In this document: positions 26,677 to 35,936 of the stretch, one piece after another
How the letters are laid out: every line of letters begins with the position of its first letter
How positions within the stretch are numbered: position 1 is the first letter of the stretch
Origin: Pseudomonas moorei
GTDB lineage: Bacteria > Pseudomonadota > Gammaproteobacteria > Pseudomonadales > Pseudomonadaceae
Reading direction: 5' to 3'
Assembly: GCF_008801475.1 (NCBI RefSeq)
Contig: NZ_VZPP01000012.1
Coordinates: 124,001-188,000 of the forward strand
DNA: 64,000 bases
The notes under the pieces: model-generated
Seen by the model: only the letters and a program-made list of their open reading frames with translations
Told to the model about the DNA's origin: nothing
Database searches by the model: none
Made by a program: the position numbers and the translations under genes

Positions 26677-27954
26677 GTGGACGAATACCAGCAGTCGATA
26701 CGCATTTTGTCCGATCGCATTGTGCTGGCGCAGACGCCGATCCGCGTCCTCGATGCGGTCAAGTGGGACGACAACATCCGCAAGGGTTTCCTCAAGGCCA
26801 AGGGCAAGGAAATGCCGGCGGTGGACCGCGACTACTACCTGAACCGGCCGCTGTCCTTCGACTCCAGCAAAGTGAAGCTGGAGTTCCAGAACATCGAGCG
26901 CGACATCACCCGCCAGCTCGGCCAGTTCAACCCGGTCGGCCAGATCATGCGGCGCATGTGCAAGGAATACCGGATGGTGGTGCGCATGCTCGAAGCGCGC
27001 GGCACCGAGGATTTCGGCTTGATTTCCCAGGAGTTGTACGGTGCCGCGTCCGACGCGTTCCACGCCGGTGACCCGACCCTGTCCGACCTGGGGCTGATGC
27101 TCTCCGATTACCTGAACAACATCGATGGCCGTGGCGACCTCAAGGATGAACCGAAGACGCTGACGGCCAAGGATGCGGTGGAAATGCTCCAGCATCGCTT
27201 GAACAAGGTGTTCGGCGAGGCCGAGGAAACCATTCGGGTGTTCGAGTCCGACGGTATCGTCGCCGATGCGGCGGCCGGTGCCGACTACATCAAGATCCGC
27301 GCCGACGCGATGTTCAACCAGCGCGATGTGCGCGCCCTGGAAGTCCACGAAGGACTGGTGCACGTCGGCACCACGCTCAATGGCCTGAACCAGCCGATCT
27401 GCACCTTCCTGGCCAAGGGCCCGCCCTCGTCGACGGTGACCCAGGAAGGCCTGGCGATCCTGATGGAAATCATCACCTTCGCCTCCTATCCGAGTCGCCT
27501 GCGCAAACTGACCAACCGTACCCGCGCCATTCACATGGTTGAGGAGGGGGCCGACTTCCTGCAGGTATTCGAGTTTTTCCGCGAGCAGGGTTTTGAAATG
27601 GCGGAAAGCTACAGCAACACCAGTCGCGTTTTTCGAGGTTCGGTGCCGACAGGTCTGCCATTTACCAAAGACTTGTCCTACCTCAAGGGCTTCATCATGA
27701 TTTACAACTACATTCAGTTGGCCGTGCGCAAAGGCAAACTGGAGCAGATACCGCTGCTGTTTTGCGGCAAGACCACGCTGGAAGACATGCGCACCCTGCG
27801 GCAGTTGGTGGATGAAGGGCTGGTGGTACCGCCCAAGTACCTGCCGGAGCAGTTCCGCGACATGAATGCGTTGTCGGCGTGGATGTGCTTCTCCAACTTC
27901 CTCAATCACCTGAGCCTGGACCGGATCGAGGCGGATTACTCCAACATCCTGTAG
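26677..27954 (+). CDS. QEGLA-motif protein (DUF1704), putative zinc metallopeptidase
   Basis: 425-residue cytoplasmic protein of the family annotated as flavohemoglobin expression-modulating QEGLA motif protein, related to tyrosine carboxypeptidase-like metalloproteases. It shows H224-E-G-L-V-H229 (HExxxH), the downstream TQEGLA motif near residue 255 that supplies the third ligand, and the RAIHMVEEGADF block. GTG 26677 is the start, with CAGGAG six bases upstream. No signal peptide. The substrate is unknown; the peptidase role is inferred from the metal-binding motif. Confidence 0.88.
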   Translation: MDEYQQSIRILSDRIVLAQTPIRVLDAVKWDDNIRKGFLKAKGKEMPAVDRDYYLNRPLSFDSSKVKLEFQNIERDITRQLGQFNPVGQIMRRMCKEYRMVVRMLEARGTEDFGLISQELYGAASDAFHAGDPTLSDLGLMLSDYLNNIDGRGDLKDEPKTLTAKDAVEMLQHRLNKVFGEAEETIRVFESDGIVADAAAGADYIKIRADAMFNQRDVRALEVHEGLVHVGTTLNGLNQPICTFLAKGPPSSTVTQEGLAILMEIITFASYPSRLRKLTNRTRAIHMVEEGADFLQVFEFFREQGFEMAESYSNTSRVFRGSVPTGLPFTKDLSYLKGFIMIYNYIQLAVRKGKLEQIPLLFCGKTTLEDMRTLRQLVDEGLVVPPKYLPEQFRDMNALSAWMCFSNFLNHLSLDRIEADYSNIL

Positions 27955-27972
27955 CGGTAAGCCATGGACCAT

Positions 27973-28062
27973 TGTGGGAGCGAGCCTGCTCGCGATAGCG
28001 GTTTTACATTCAACCTCAATGTTGACTGATGCACCGCCATCGCGAGCAGGCTCGCTCCCACA
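27973..28062. repeat. REP pair (GCGAGCCTGCTCGC type)
   Basis: Perfectly inverted outer arms GTGGGAGCGAGCCTGCTCGC and its complement flank a core containing TCAACCTCAATGTTGA. Confidence 0.88.
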
Positions 28063-28106
28063 GGGTTCGGTGTTCGGCCTTCTTCTTTTTTGCGAGGTTT
28101 CAACGG

Positions 28107-29021
28107 ATGAGAATCCTCGGCGTCATCTGCCTGCTCCTGGCCCTGAGCGGTTGCAGCTCGCTGCTGTTCTACCCCGAACCCGGCCAGTTGTTCACCCCGG
28201 AAAAAGCCAGGCTCGAATACCGCGACGTCACACTGACCACTGCCGACGGCCTGCGCCTGCATGCCTGGTGGTTGCCGGCGAAAAAGGGGGTAGAGGTCAA
28301 GGGCACGGTGCTGCACCTGCACGGCAATGGCGGAAACCTGCCCATGCATCTGGGCGGCAGCTATTGGTTGCCGGAAAAGGGTTACCAAGTGTTGCTGGTG
28401 GACTATCGCGGTTATGGCCTGTCCGAAGGCGAGCCGAGCCTGCCGGAGATCTATCTGGACATCGACGCGGCATTCGCCTGGCTGGACCAGGCGCCGGAGG
28501 TCAAGGGCAAGCCGGTGATCCTCCTCGGGCAAAGCCTCGGCGGCTCGATGGCCGTGCATTACCTGGCTCTGCACCCGGAGCGGCAGAAACAACTCAAGGC
28601 GTTCGTGCTCGACGGCGTGCCCGCCAGTTACCGCAGTGTCGGCCGATATGCCCTGAGCAACTCATGGCTGACCTGGGCATTTCAGGTGCCGTTGTCGTGG
28701 CTGGTGCCGGACGGCGACAGTGCAATCAACTCGATGGGAAAGATCAATGGCGTGCCGAAACTGATCTACCACAGCATCGACGACCCACTCGTGCCTCTTT
28801 CCAACGGCATCCGTCTGTATCAAGCTGCGCCGCCGCCGCGCGTGCTGCAACTGACCCGCGGGGGGCACGTGCAGACGTTCGCCGATCCGGTCTGGCGCAA
28901 GGTCATGCTGCGTTTTCTTGATGACCCGCAGCATTTCAACGGTCTGCGCCGCCTGGGTGAGATCCCCAATTACCCGGCGCCCGAACATTCTGAAGATGAA
29001 CCACCAGAGAGTCCGCAATGA
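28107..29021 (+). CDS. Lipoprotein alpha/beta hydrolase
   Basis: 304 residues from ATG 28107 (GAGG upstream). Lipoprotein signal with lipobox ALSGC (C16) followed by Ser, so probably outer membrane. Alpha/beta hydrolase core: oxyanion region HLHGNGGN near residue 75, nucleophile elbow GQSLGG with S143, acid Asp in SIDDPLVP near 230 and His in RGGHVQTF near 255. The triad looks complete, so an active esterase/thioesterase is likely; the substrate is unknown. The longer frame from 28029 runs into a REP and lacks a signal peptide. Overlaps the next gene by four bases. Confidence 0.87.
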   Translation: MRILGVICLLLALSGCSSLLFYPEPGQLFTPEKARLEYRDVTLTTADGLRLHAWWLPAKKGVEVKGTVLHLHGNGGNLPMHLGGSYWLPEKGYQVLLVDYRGYGLSEGEPSLPEIYLDIDAAFAWLDQAPEVKGKPVILLGQSLGGSMAVHYLALHPERQKQLKAFVLDGVPASYRSVGRYALSNSWLTWAFQVPLSWLVPDGDSAINSMGKINGVPKLIYHSIDDPLVPLSNGIRLYQAAPPPRVLQLTRGGHVQTFADPVWRKVMLRFLDDPQHFNGLRRLGEIPNYPAPEHSEDEPPESPQ

Positions 29022-29347
29022 GTGAAGAACGTAACGCCATCCCGCTGATCATCACCGGTATTTGCAGCATCCTCGGCACTGTGGGTGCCCTGTGGTGGTA
29101 CGGCTACCTGCACTTCGCCAAGCCTGAGGATGCGTTGCTGCTCAACGAATTCACCATGCTCAAGACCGTGCCGGGCGAGGACTATAAAGTCTCCCTGGAA
29201 CCGGCCGCCCAAGTGGCGCAGTGCATCGATGGCGTGCTGGTGCTGTTCGACACCGAACAGAAAGGCCTGACCGGGGTGCTGATCGACAGCAAGAAAAAAG
29301 CCGTGCGTTGCATGGGTCAGGAAACGCCGCAGCAACTGCAACCCTGA
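29018..29347 (+). CDS. Small single-pass membrane protein, unknown function
   Basis: 109 residues; one hydrophobic segment (residues 9-30, LIITGICSILGTVGALWWYGYL) then a soluble domain with two Cys (about C69 and C97). Its ATG overlaps the hydrolase stop codon (ATGA), so the two are translationally coupled and probably act at the same envelope site. No family recognised. Confidence 0.78.
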   Translation: MSEERNAIPLIITGICSILGTVGALWWYGYLHFAKPEDALLLNEFTMLKTVPGEDYKVSLEPAAQVAQCIDGVLVLFDTEQKGLTGVLIDSKKKAVRCMGQETPQQLQP

Positions 29348-29360
29348 ACAGAAACCTGAC

Positions 29361-29449
29361 GTGGGAGCGAGCCTGCTCGCGATGGCGGCGTGACAGTCAA
29401 CACAGATGTTGAATGTCCAGGCCTCATCGCGAGCAGGCTCGCTCCCATT
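29361..29449. repeat. REP pair
   Basis: Inverted arms GTGGGAGCGAGCCTGCTCGC and complement, core CAGTCAACACAGATGTTGAA. It lies between convergent genes. Confidence 0.88.
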
Positions 29450-29456
29450 GTGGTTT

Positions 29457-30269
29457 TTATTGGGTGTTGGCACTCACCGCCGACCGTGGAATCACCGGTT
29501 GGTTATCGTTGGAAATCGTCACTTCCACCCGACGATTCTGTGCCCGTCCCGACACGCTGGTGTTGTCCGCCACCGGGTATTCCTTGCCATAACCCTGGGC
29601 GACGATGCGGGTCGGGTCGACGCCCATTTTCACCAGTGCCATGCGCACTGAGTTGGCGCGACGTTCTGACAGCGACTGGTTGTGCGACGCCGTACCGGTG
29701 CTGTCGGTGTAGCCTTCGACGATGACCTTGCGGTCGGGGTTTTCCTGGAGGTACTGCGCCAGTTTGTTGATGTTCATCAGACCGTTGGATTTCAGCTCGG
29801 CCTTGTCGGTGGCAAACAGCACGTCACCGAAGGTCACCAGCGTGCCGCGATCGGTTTGCCTGGCGTTGAGGCTGTCCTGCAATTGCTTGATCTGCTGGTC
29901 ACGCGCATCCAGGCGGGCCTGGGCGCGCTGCGCAGAAGCGTTTTTAAGGTTGGCTTCCGCCGTACGCAGGGCGATGGTCTGTTTCGCCACTTCGACACGC
30001 TGGTTGGTCAGATAGGCCAGTTGATCGACTTTGGCCGGGTCTTCCTTATCCAGATAGGCCTTGTCGGCCTTGTCCAGATAATCACTGGCATCCTTGGTTT
30101 CCAGCGCTGCGACTTTGCTCGCCTGCGGGTTGGCCTGCAGGCCGGAATAGTTGGTGCGGGCCTGTTCAAGATTGGCGTTGGGCGGTGTCGAGCACGCTGC
30201 CAGGGCAATACTGGCGGCCAGCAGGGCAGGGATCATCAATTGTTTGGAATTCATGCATTTGGAAATCAT
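29457..30269 (-). CDS. OmpA-family lipoprotein (LptF-type, peptidoglycan binding)
   Basis: 270 residues. Lipobox LAAC at C26; DUF4398-like coiled-coil region (about 35-135: many Lys/Glu/Ala, QARLDARDQQIKQLQDSL); C-terminal OmpA-like peptidoglycan-binding domain (about 140-255) with VTFGDVLFATDKAELKS, EGYTDSTG and LSERRANSVRMAL. The anchoring Asp/Arg pair (D in YTDSTG, R in NRRVEV) is present. AAGGA lies 7 bases before the ATG at 30269. By arrangement and domain content it corresponds to the P. aeruginosa outer-membrane lipotoxin LptF; it should tether the outer membrane to peptidoglycan. Confidence 0.88.
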   Translation of the reverse strand: MISKCMNSKQLMIPALLAASIALAACSTPPNANLEQARTNYSGLQANPQASKVAALETKDASDYLDKADKAYLDKEDPAKVDQLAYLTNQRVEVAKQTIALRTAEANLKNASAQRAQARLDARDQQIKQLQDSLNARQTDRGTLVTFGDVLFATDKAELKSNGLMNINKLAQYLQENPDRKVIVEGYTDSTGTASHNQSLSERRANSVRMALVKMGVDPTRIVAQGYGKEYPVADNTSVSGRAQNRRVEVTISNDNQPVIPRSAVSANTQ

Positions 30270-30314
30270 GGTTTCGTCCTTTTAGTCGAGTAAGAAATAC
30301 GTCGCGCCGCGCCG

Positions 30315-30728
30315 TTACTGAACGGTGCGCTGGCTTTCCTGACGCAGTTCCTGAACTCCTTGGCGAGCGTCCTTCAGCGCTTGTTCGGCTTTCATCGCCT
30401 GGGCTTTGCGTTCGGCCACGCGAGCATCCCATTCGGCTTGCTCGGCCAGGGTTTTCGCTTGCTCGTACTTCTTGTCGTGCATGGCGATTTCGGCTTGTTT
30501 GAGCTTGTCTTGCGCAGACTTCATTTCCACCGCCGCGAATTCAGTCCCGCCGGCGCTGACAGCGTTATTGACCGCTGACTCGGTGACGGCGAATTGTTCG
30601 GTGGGCGGGTTGCCAGCGCAACCGGCCAGTACGAGACTGCCGCCGAGGGCGAGGGTTGCCATTTTCAGGCCATGCAGAGGGGTGGATGAGGATTTGCCAG
30701 TACCTGTTTTCATGATCTTCAACTCCAT
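30315..30728 (-). CDS. DUF4398 lipoprotein
   Basis: 137 residues from ATG 30728 (GGAG upstream); ATG 30713 with its own GGAG is equally good. Lipobox VLAGC (C37 or C32). The mature part is nearly all helix (EFAAVEMKSAQDKLKQAE, EWDARVAERKAQAMKAEQ), matching the helical module also present in the OmpA-like lipoprotein encoded 45 bases downstream. The pair is very likely one operon and may interact through the helical regions. Confidence 0.82.
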   Translation of the reverse strand: MELKIMKTGTGKSSSTPLHGLKMATLALGGSLVLAGCAGNPPTEQFAVTESAVNNAVSAGGTEFAAVEMKSAQDKLKQAEIAMHDKKYEQAKTLAEQAEWDARVAERKAQAMKAEQALKDARQGVQELRQESQRTVQ

Positions 30729-30890
30729 TGGACTAACTCCTGAACAACAAAAAAATCCATCCTGGGCAAAGGAGCCGCGAGCTAAGGTTTCGAGGGGATT
30801 TGATACGGCCGTCCCAGGCATGGTTACTGGGTTGACCCGAGGGGTTTTTCGAAAGTTCAGAGAAATTAATCAGGCGTGAGGTCTGGCGTT

Positions 30891-31004
30891 TGCAGGAGCG
30901 AGCCAGCTCCGGGCGGCGTTCCGACGATGGACTCTCGAACGCCGCTGGGAACCAGACTTCCCGCGTTTTCGTTGACGACCATCGCGAGCAGGCTCGCTCC
31001 TACA
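30891..31004. repeat. REP pair, first arm decayed
   Basis: GGAGCGAGCCAGCTCC (about 30895-30910) and the intact arm CGCGAGCAGGCTCGCTCC (30983-31000), in the gap between two minus-strand genes. Confidence 0.65.
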
Positions 31005-31026
31005 AGGGGATCATTCGGAGGGAAAA

Positions 31027-31371
31027 TCAGTGTTTTTGCTTGTCGTTGCCTGCTGACAAGTCATGCAAGTGCCGGCGGGACAAGGCGAGAAAGCGAGGGG
31101 TCGGGCCGATGTCCTCATACAGTGGGTCACCTTCTTCGTCAGTGGCCACCACGGTCGAGCCTTTCACATAGGGAAAGCTTTTTTCCAGTTCTTCCAGCGC
31201 GGCGCCGATGAGTTCACCGAGCAGCTCCTCGGGTTGTCGTTTGGGGTACATCTCGGTAATGGCCGCCAGGCGTGCGGCGGCTTCCACGTCCAGATGAATC
31301 GTGTAGCCGGTCTTGGTCAGGCGACCCTTGGCATTTTCTTCCCAATGCTGGGCCAGTTCGCGGATTTTCAT
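31027..31371 (-). CDS. Small conserved pseudomonad protein (sometimes called pilin assembly protein)
   Basis: 114 residues from ATG 31371, with GAGG five bases upstream. N-terminal MKIRELAQHWEENAKG, then a segment resembling a small ribbon-helix-helix (GYTIHLDVEAAARLAAITEMYP), then acidic sequence. It stands divergently beside ppc, its usual position in pseudomonads. The name pilin assembly protein used in some annotations has no visible support in the sequence; a DNA-binding role is an alternative guess. Confidence 0.75.
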   Translation of the reverse strand: MKIRELAQHWEENAKGRLTKTGYTIHLDVEAAARLAAITEMYPKRQPEELLGELIGAALEELEKSFPYVKGSTVVATDEEGDPLYEDIGPTPRFLALSRRHLHDLSAGNDKQKH

Positions 31372-31573
31372 AATGACCTCATTGCGCTCCTGCTCGTGGC
31401 AGGCCGGGTGAGTGTCCGGCATTGGCCGGTGACAGTCGTTGTACGGCTCATAGTTCAGACTAGCCTTAACGCCCAAGGTTTAAAGTCCCTTCGTCGTCTT
31501 GCTTGTAAGAAGCGCTCTGGAGCGGCACTCTTTAAGTTCATGGCCGCCCGGATTTTTCGCTGGAGAACTGCTG

Positions 31574-34204
31574 ATGACCGATATCGATGCACGCTTGCGC
31601 GAGGATGTTCACCTGTTGGGTGAGCTGTTGGGCAACACCATTCGTGACCAGTACGGGGACGGTTTCCTCGACAAGATCGAGCAGATCCGCAAAGGGGCCA
31701 AGGCCGATCGCCGCGGTTCCATGGACGCCGAATTGAGCGCCAGCCTCAATCAGTTGACCGAGGACGAGTTGCTGCCAGTGGCGCGGGCGTTCAATCAGTT
31801 CCTCAATCTGGCCAACATCGCCGAGCAATATCAGCTGATTCACCGCCGCGAAGAATCCAGGCCGGCGCCGTTCGAAGCGCGTGTGCTGCCGGAACTGCTT
31901 GCCCGGCTGCGCGCCGAAGGCCATGGCGCCGAGTCCCTGGCCCGGCAATTGGGGCGGCTGGAAATCGAGCTGGTTCTCACCGCGCACCCGACCGAAGTCG
32001 CGCGTCGCACCTTGATCCAGAAGTACGATGCCATCGCCGCGCAACTGGCGGCCCTGGACCATCGCGACCTGACCGGCGCCGAGCGCGAGCAGATCAAGTC
32101 GACACTGCAGCGCCTGATCGCCGAAGCGTGGCACACCGAAGAGATCCGTCGTACACGTCCGACACCGGTCGATGAAGCCAAATGGGGCTTCGCGGTGATC
32201 GAGCATTCGCTGTGGCAAGCCATTCCCAATTATCTGCGCAAGGCCGATCAGGCCCTGCATGCCGCCACGGGCCTGCGCTTGCCCCTGGAAGCCGCGCCGA
32301 TTCGCTTTGCTTCGTGGATGGGCGGCGACCGCGACGGCAACCCGAACGTGACCGCCGCCGTTACCCGTGAAGTGTTGCTGCTGGCGCGCTGGATGGCGGC
32401 GGATTTGTACCTGCGTGACGTCGATCAGCTCGCCGCCGAACTATCGATGCAGCAGGCCAGCGACGAATTGAAAGCCAGGGCCGGCGACAGTGCCGAGCCC
32501 TATCGCGCGGTCCTCAAACAACTGCGCGAGCGCCTGCGTGCGACGCGCAACTGGGCTCACGCTGCGTTGACCACACCTGCGCCGGCACCGGCCGATGTCT
32601 TGCAGAACAATCGGGAACTGCTCGATCCGCTGGAACTGTGCTACCACTCGCTGCATCAATGCGGCATGGGCGTGATCGCCGACGGCCCGTTGCTCGACTG
32701 CTTGCGCCGAGCGGTCACCTTCGGCCTGTTCCTGGTGCGTCTCGATGTGCGCCAGGACTCGTCGCGGCACAGTGCAGCCATGACCGAAATCACCGATTAC
32801 CTTGGCCTGGGTCGCTACGAAGACTGGAGCGAAGAAGAGCGCATTGCCTTCCTGATGCGTGAACTGAACAACCGTCGGCCCTTGCTGCCGCCGCACTACA
32901 AGCCGTCTGCCGACACCGCCGAAGTGCTGGCGACCTGTCGGGAAATCGCCGCGGCGCCGGGGGCATCCCTCGGTTCGTATGTGATCTCCATGGCCGGTGC
33001 CGCTTCCGATGTGCTCGCCGTGCAACTGCTGCTCAAAGAGTCTGGCGTGTTGCGGCCGATGCGCGTGGTGCCGTTGTTCGAAACCCTCGCGGACCTGGAT
33101 AACGCCGGGCCGGTGATCGAGAAACTTCTGCTGCTGCCGGGATATCGCTCGCGCCTGCAAGGGCCGCAGGAGGTCATGATCGGCTACTCCGACTCCGCCA
33201 AGGACGCCGGCACCACGGCGGCGGCCTGGGCGCAATATCGGGCGCAGGAACGGTTGGTGGATATCTGCCGCGAGCAGCAGGTAGAGCTGCTGTTGTTCCA
33301 CGGTCGCGGCGGCACCGTGGGCCGTGGCGGCGGCCCGGCTCATGCGGCCATTCTGTCGCAGCCGCCGGGTTCGGTCGCGGGACGTTTCCGTACCACCGAG
33401 CAGGGGGAAATGATCCGGTTCAAATTCGGCCTGCCGGACATCGCCGAGCAAAACCTCAATCTGTATCTGGCGGCGGTGCTTGAAGCGACCCTGTTGCCAC
33501 CGCCCCCTCCGACCCCGCAGTGGCGCCATCTGATGGACGAACTGGCGGCCGACGGCGTGAGCGCTTATCGCGCCGTAGTGCGGGAAAATCCGCAATTCGT
33601 TGAATACTTCCGCCAGTCCACCCCTGAGCAGGAGCTCGGGCGTCTGCCGTTGGGCAGCCGTCCCGCCAAGCGCCGGGCCGGCGGGATCGAAAGCCTGCGG
33701 GCGATCCCGTGGATCTTTGGCTGGACCCAGACACGCCTGATGTTGCCGGCCTGGCTCGGTTGGGAAGCGGCCTTGAGCAAGGCCCTGGAGCGCGGTGAAG
33801 GTGAGCTGCTGGGGCAAATGCGCGAGCAGTGGCCGTTCTTCCGTACGCGCATCGATATGCTGGAAATGGTCCTGGCCAAGGCCGACGCGGACATCGCCCG
33901 GTCCTACGATGAGCGTCTGGTGGAACCGCAATTGCTGCCATTGGGCGCACACTTACGCGACCTATTGTCGCAGGCATGCGCGGTCGTCCTGGGTCTGACC
34001 GGACAGTCGCAGCTACTGGCACATAGCCCTGACACCCTTGAATTCATCCGCTTGCGTAATACCTACCTCGACCCGCTTCATCTATTGCAGGCCGAGTTGT
34101 TGGCGCGCTCGCGACAACAGGACGTGGCACAGGGCAGCCCGGTAGAACAGGCATTGCTGGTGTCTGTGGCGGGGATTGCTGCCGGTTTGCGCAATACCGG
34201 CTAA
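31574..34204 (+). CDS. ppc: Phosphoenolpyruvate carboxylase
   Basis: Cytoplasmic anaplerotic enzyme that converts PEP and bicarbonate to oxaloacetate. 876 residues, full length. Catalytic motifs: TAHPTEVARRTL (His near 138), the Gly-rich FHGRGGTVGRGGGP near 578, and RAIPWIFGWTQTR near 710. The C-terminus ends AGLRNTG, the conserved tail that carries the feedback site. ATG 31574 begins MTDIDARLREDV; the longer frame to 31499 adds unconserved sequence. Separated from adk by 288 bases with a long stem-loop. Confidence 0.96.
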   Translation: MTDIDARLREDVHLLGELLGNTIRDQYGDGFLDKIEQIRKGAKADRRGSMDAELSASLNQLTEDELLPVARAFNQFLNLANIAEQYQLIHRREESRPAPFEARVLPELLARLRAEGHGAESLARQLGRLEIELVLTAHPTEVARRTLIQKYDAIAAQLAALDHRDLTGAEREQIKSTLQRLIAEAWHTEEIRRTRPTPVDEAKWGFAVIEHSLWQAIPNYLRKADQALHAATGLRLPLEAAPIRFASWMGGDRDGNPNVTAAVTREVLLLARWMAADLYLRDVDQLAAELSMQQASDELKARAGDSAEPYRAVLKQLRERLRATRNWAHAALTTPAPAPADVLQNNRELLDPLELCYHSLHQCGMGVIADGPLLDCLRRAVTFGLFLVRLDVRQDSSRHSAAMTEITDYLGLGRYEDWSEEERIAFLMRELNNRRPLLPPHYKPSADTAEVLATCREIAAAPGASLGSYVISMAGAASDVLAVQLLLKESGVLRPMRVVPLFETLADLDNAGPVIEKLLLLPGYRSRLQGPQEVMIGYSDSAKDAGTTAAAWAQYRAQERLVDICREQQVELLLFHGRGGTVGRGGGPAHAAILSQPPGSVAGRFRTTEQGEMIRFKFGLPDIAEQNLNLYLAAVLEATLLPPPPPTPQWRHLMDELAADGVSAYRAVVRENPQFVEYFRQSTPEQELGRLPLGSRPAKRRAGGIESLRAIPWIFGWTQTRLMLPAWLGWEAALSKALERGEGELLGQMREQWPFFRTRIDMLEMVLAKADADIARSYDERLVEPQLLPLGAHLRDLLSQACAVVLGLTGQSQLLAHSPDTLEFIRLRNTYLDPLHLLQAELLARSRQQDVAQGSPVEQALLVSVAGIAAGLRNTG

Positions 34205-34315
34205 GGTTTTTGCCCTGTGGCAGGCATTCGCTGCAGGGGGCGGATGCCGGTCAAAGGCAAGCAAGAAAGTGCGGCAAGGCGACAGTTAATGATGGGGTTG
34301 CGACCAGGGGAACCG

Positions 34316-34359
34316 CGCCAAAAGGTCGCAGGAGGCGGCGGTTTCTCCGACTTTTGGCG
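34316..34359. other. Structured intergenic segment between ppc and adk
   Basis: CGCCAAAAGGTCG (34316-34328) and CGACTTTTGGCG (34348-34359) form a stem of about 12 bp with one bulge; inside it GGAG/CTCC continues the stem. An alternative pairing AACCGC (34311-34316) with GCGGTT (34337-34342) is possible. No T-run follows, so it is not a classic terminator. It could be a leader or small-RNA element for adk. Confidence 0.45.
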
Positions 34360-34492
34360 GCTTGTGTGGGCGCAGCCTGCTGTGTATCTTGATCAGCCTT
34401 TGGCCGTTTGGGCGGTCACGACCCTATTTTTGAGATTGGCCCCATGAGGCGAATCTGACGTTATCTATATAAAAAAATTGAGGAGCACATCG

Positions 34493-35140
34493 ATGCGCGT
34501 CATTCTGCTGGGAGCTCCCGGGGCCGGTAAAGGTACTCAGGCTAAGTTCATCACCGAGAAATTCGGTATTCCGCAAATCTCCACCGGCGACATGCTGCGC
34601 GCAGCGGTCAAGGCCGGCACCGAGCTGGGCATCAAAGCCAAGAGCATCATGGATGCGGGCGGCCTGGTATCCGATGACCTGATCATCGCACTGGTCAAGG
34701 ACCGCATTGCCCAGTCCGACTGCGTCAACGGTTTCCTGTTCGACGGTTTCCCGCGCACCATTCCTCAGGCTGAAGCCCTGGTGACGGCTGGCGTCGAGCT
34801 GGATGCCGTGGTTGAAATCGCCGTTGAAGACGAAGAAATCGTTCAGCGTATCGCCGGTCGCCGTGTTCACGAGGCCAGCGGTCGCGTGTATCACATCGTC
34901 TACAACCCGCCGAAAATCGCGGGCAAAGACGACATCACCGGTGAAGACCTGGTACAGCGCAAGGACGACACCGAAGAAACCGTGCGTCATCGCCTGTCGG
35001 TCTACCATTCGCAGACCAAGCCGTTGGTGGACTTCTACCAGAAGCTCTCGGCTGCCAATGGCAAGCCGAAGTACAGTCATATCGAAGGTGTCGGTTCGGT
35101 TGAAGCGATCACCGCCAAGGTGCTGGCTGCCCTGAGCTGA
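34493..35140 (+). CDS. adk: Adenylate kinase
   Basis: Interconverts AMP, ADP and ATP. 215 residues. P-loop GAPGAGKGTQ at 7-16, AMP-binding STGDMLR near 30 and DGFPRT near 84, LID domain (about 122-159) without zinc-binding Cys, as expected in gamma-proteobacteria. GAGGAG lies 8 bases before the ATG. An inverted repeat follows the stop codon. Confidence 0.97.
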   Translation: MRVILLGAPGAGKGTQAKFITEKFGIPQISTGDMLRAAVKAGTELGIKAKSIMDAGGLVSDDLIIALVKDRIAQSDCVNGFLFDGFPRTIPQAEALVTAGVELDAVVEIAVEDEEIVQRIAGRRVHEASGRVYHIVYNPPKIAGKDDITGEDLVQRKDDTEETVRHRLSVYHSQTKPLVDFYQKLSAANGKPKYSHIEGVGSVEAITAKVLAALS

Positions 35141-35164
35141 AAAGTCTGATTTGCTGCATCATCC

Positions 35165-35191
35165 ACGGCCCGCTTGCGGGCCGTAGTTGTT
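35165..35191 (+). terminator. Stem-loop after adk
   Basis: ACGGCCCGC and GCGGGCCGT form a perfect 9-bp stem with a 2-base gap, followed by a weak T-rich tail (AGTTGTTT). Probable terminator or attenuator between adk and tsaB. Confidence 0.6.
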
Positions 35192-35234
35192 TATACTGAC
35201 GCACTTTTTTCTGACCTCTTTTACGGATACATCG

Positions 35235-35909
35235 ATGAGCACCTTGCTGGCCCTGGACACCGCGACTGAAGCTTGCTCCGTTGCCTTGCTGCATGACGGC
35301 AAGGTCACGAGCCATTACGAGGTGATCCCGCGCCTGCATGCGCAGAAGCTGTTGCCCATGATCCAGCAGTTGCTGGCCGATGCCGGGACCACGCTGCAAG
35401 CGGTCGACGCCATCGCTTTCGGTCGCGGACCGGGTGCGTTTACCGGCGTGCGGATTGCCATCGGCGTGGTGCAGGGCCTGGCATTTGCCCTGGATCGCCC
35501 GGTGTTGCCGGTGTCGAATCTGGCCGTATTGGCCCAGCGTGCGTATCGCGAGCAGGGTGTCAGCCAGGTTGCGGCGGCCATCGATGCGCGGATGGACGAG
35601 GTGTATTGGGGCTGCTACCGCGAAACGGCAGGGGAGATGCGACTGGTCGGGGCTGAAGCGGTATTGGCCCCGGAAGTGGCTGCATTGCCGGCTGATGCCA
35701 GTGGCGAATGGTTTGGCGCGGGCACAGGTTGGGGGTATGCCGAGCGTATCGGCGTCCACCTGAGCGGTCAGGACGCGGGCATGCTGCCCCATGCCGAAGA
35801 CTTGCTGACGCTGGCGCGATTTGCCTGGGAGCGCGGTGAGGCGATTGTGGCGGATGAAGCACAGCCGGTTTATTTGCGGGACAAGGTGGCGACGCCGAAA
35901 GCGCGTTGA
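35235..35909 (+). CDS. tsaB: tRNA threonylcarbamoyladenosine biosynthesis protein TsaB
   Basis: 224-residue ASKHA-fold protein that scaffolds TsaD in t6A37 synthesis. N-terminal LLALDTATEACSVAL, the FGRGPGAFTGVRIAIGVVQGLA segment near 65, and AIDARMDEVYWG near 110 are typical. Start 35235 chosen from MSTLLALDT; the frame to 35187 crosses the stem-loop after adk. It follows adk, as in other pseudomonads. Confidence 0.94.
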   Translation: MSTLLALDTATEACSVALLHDGKVTSHYEVIPRLHAQKLLPMIQQLLADAGTTLQAVDAIAFGRGPGAFTGVRIAIGVVQGLAFALDRPVLPVSNLAVLAQRAYREQGVSQVAAAIDARMDEVYWGCYRETAGEMRLVGAEAVLAPEVAALPADASGEWFGAGTGWGYAERIGVHLSGQDAGMLPHAEDLLTLARFAWERGEAIVADEAQPVYLRDKVATPKAR

Positions 35910-35936
35910 TTCACCAGATTCAGTGCTGAGATCGCT

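Noticed and set aside
29361..29449. Possible CRISPR repeats
   Set aside because: Only two arms per site, inverted rather than direct, scattered singly between genes; these are REP pairs.
31027..31476. Longer version of the small protein next to ppc
   Set aside because: The extension to 31476 lacks a ribosome binding site; the ATG at 31371 has GAGG at the right distance.
34210..34447. Short plus-strand frames in the ppc-adk gap
   Set aside because: No ribosome binding site, low-complexity translation, and they cross a strong stem-loop.
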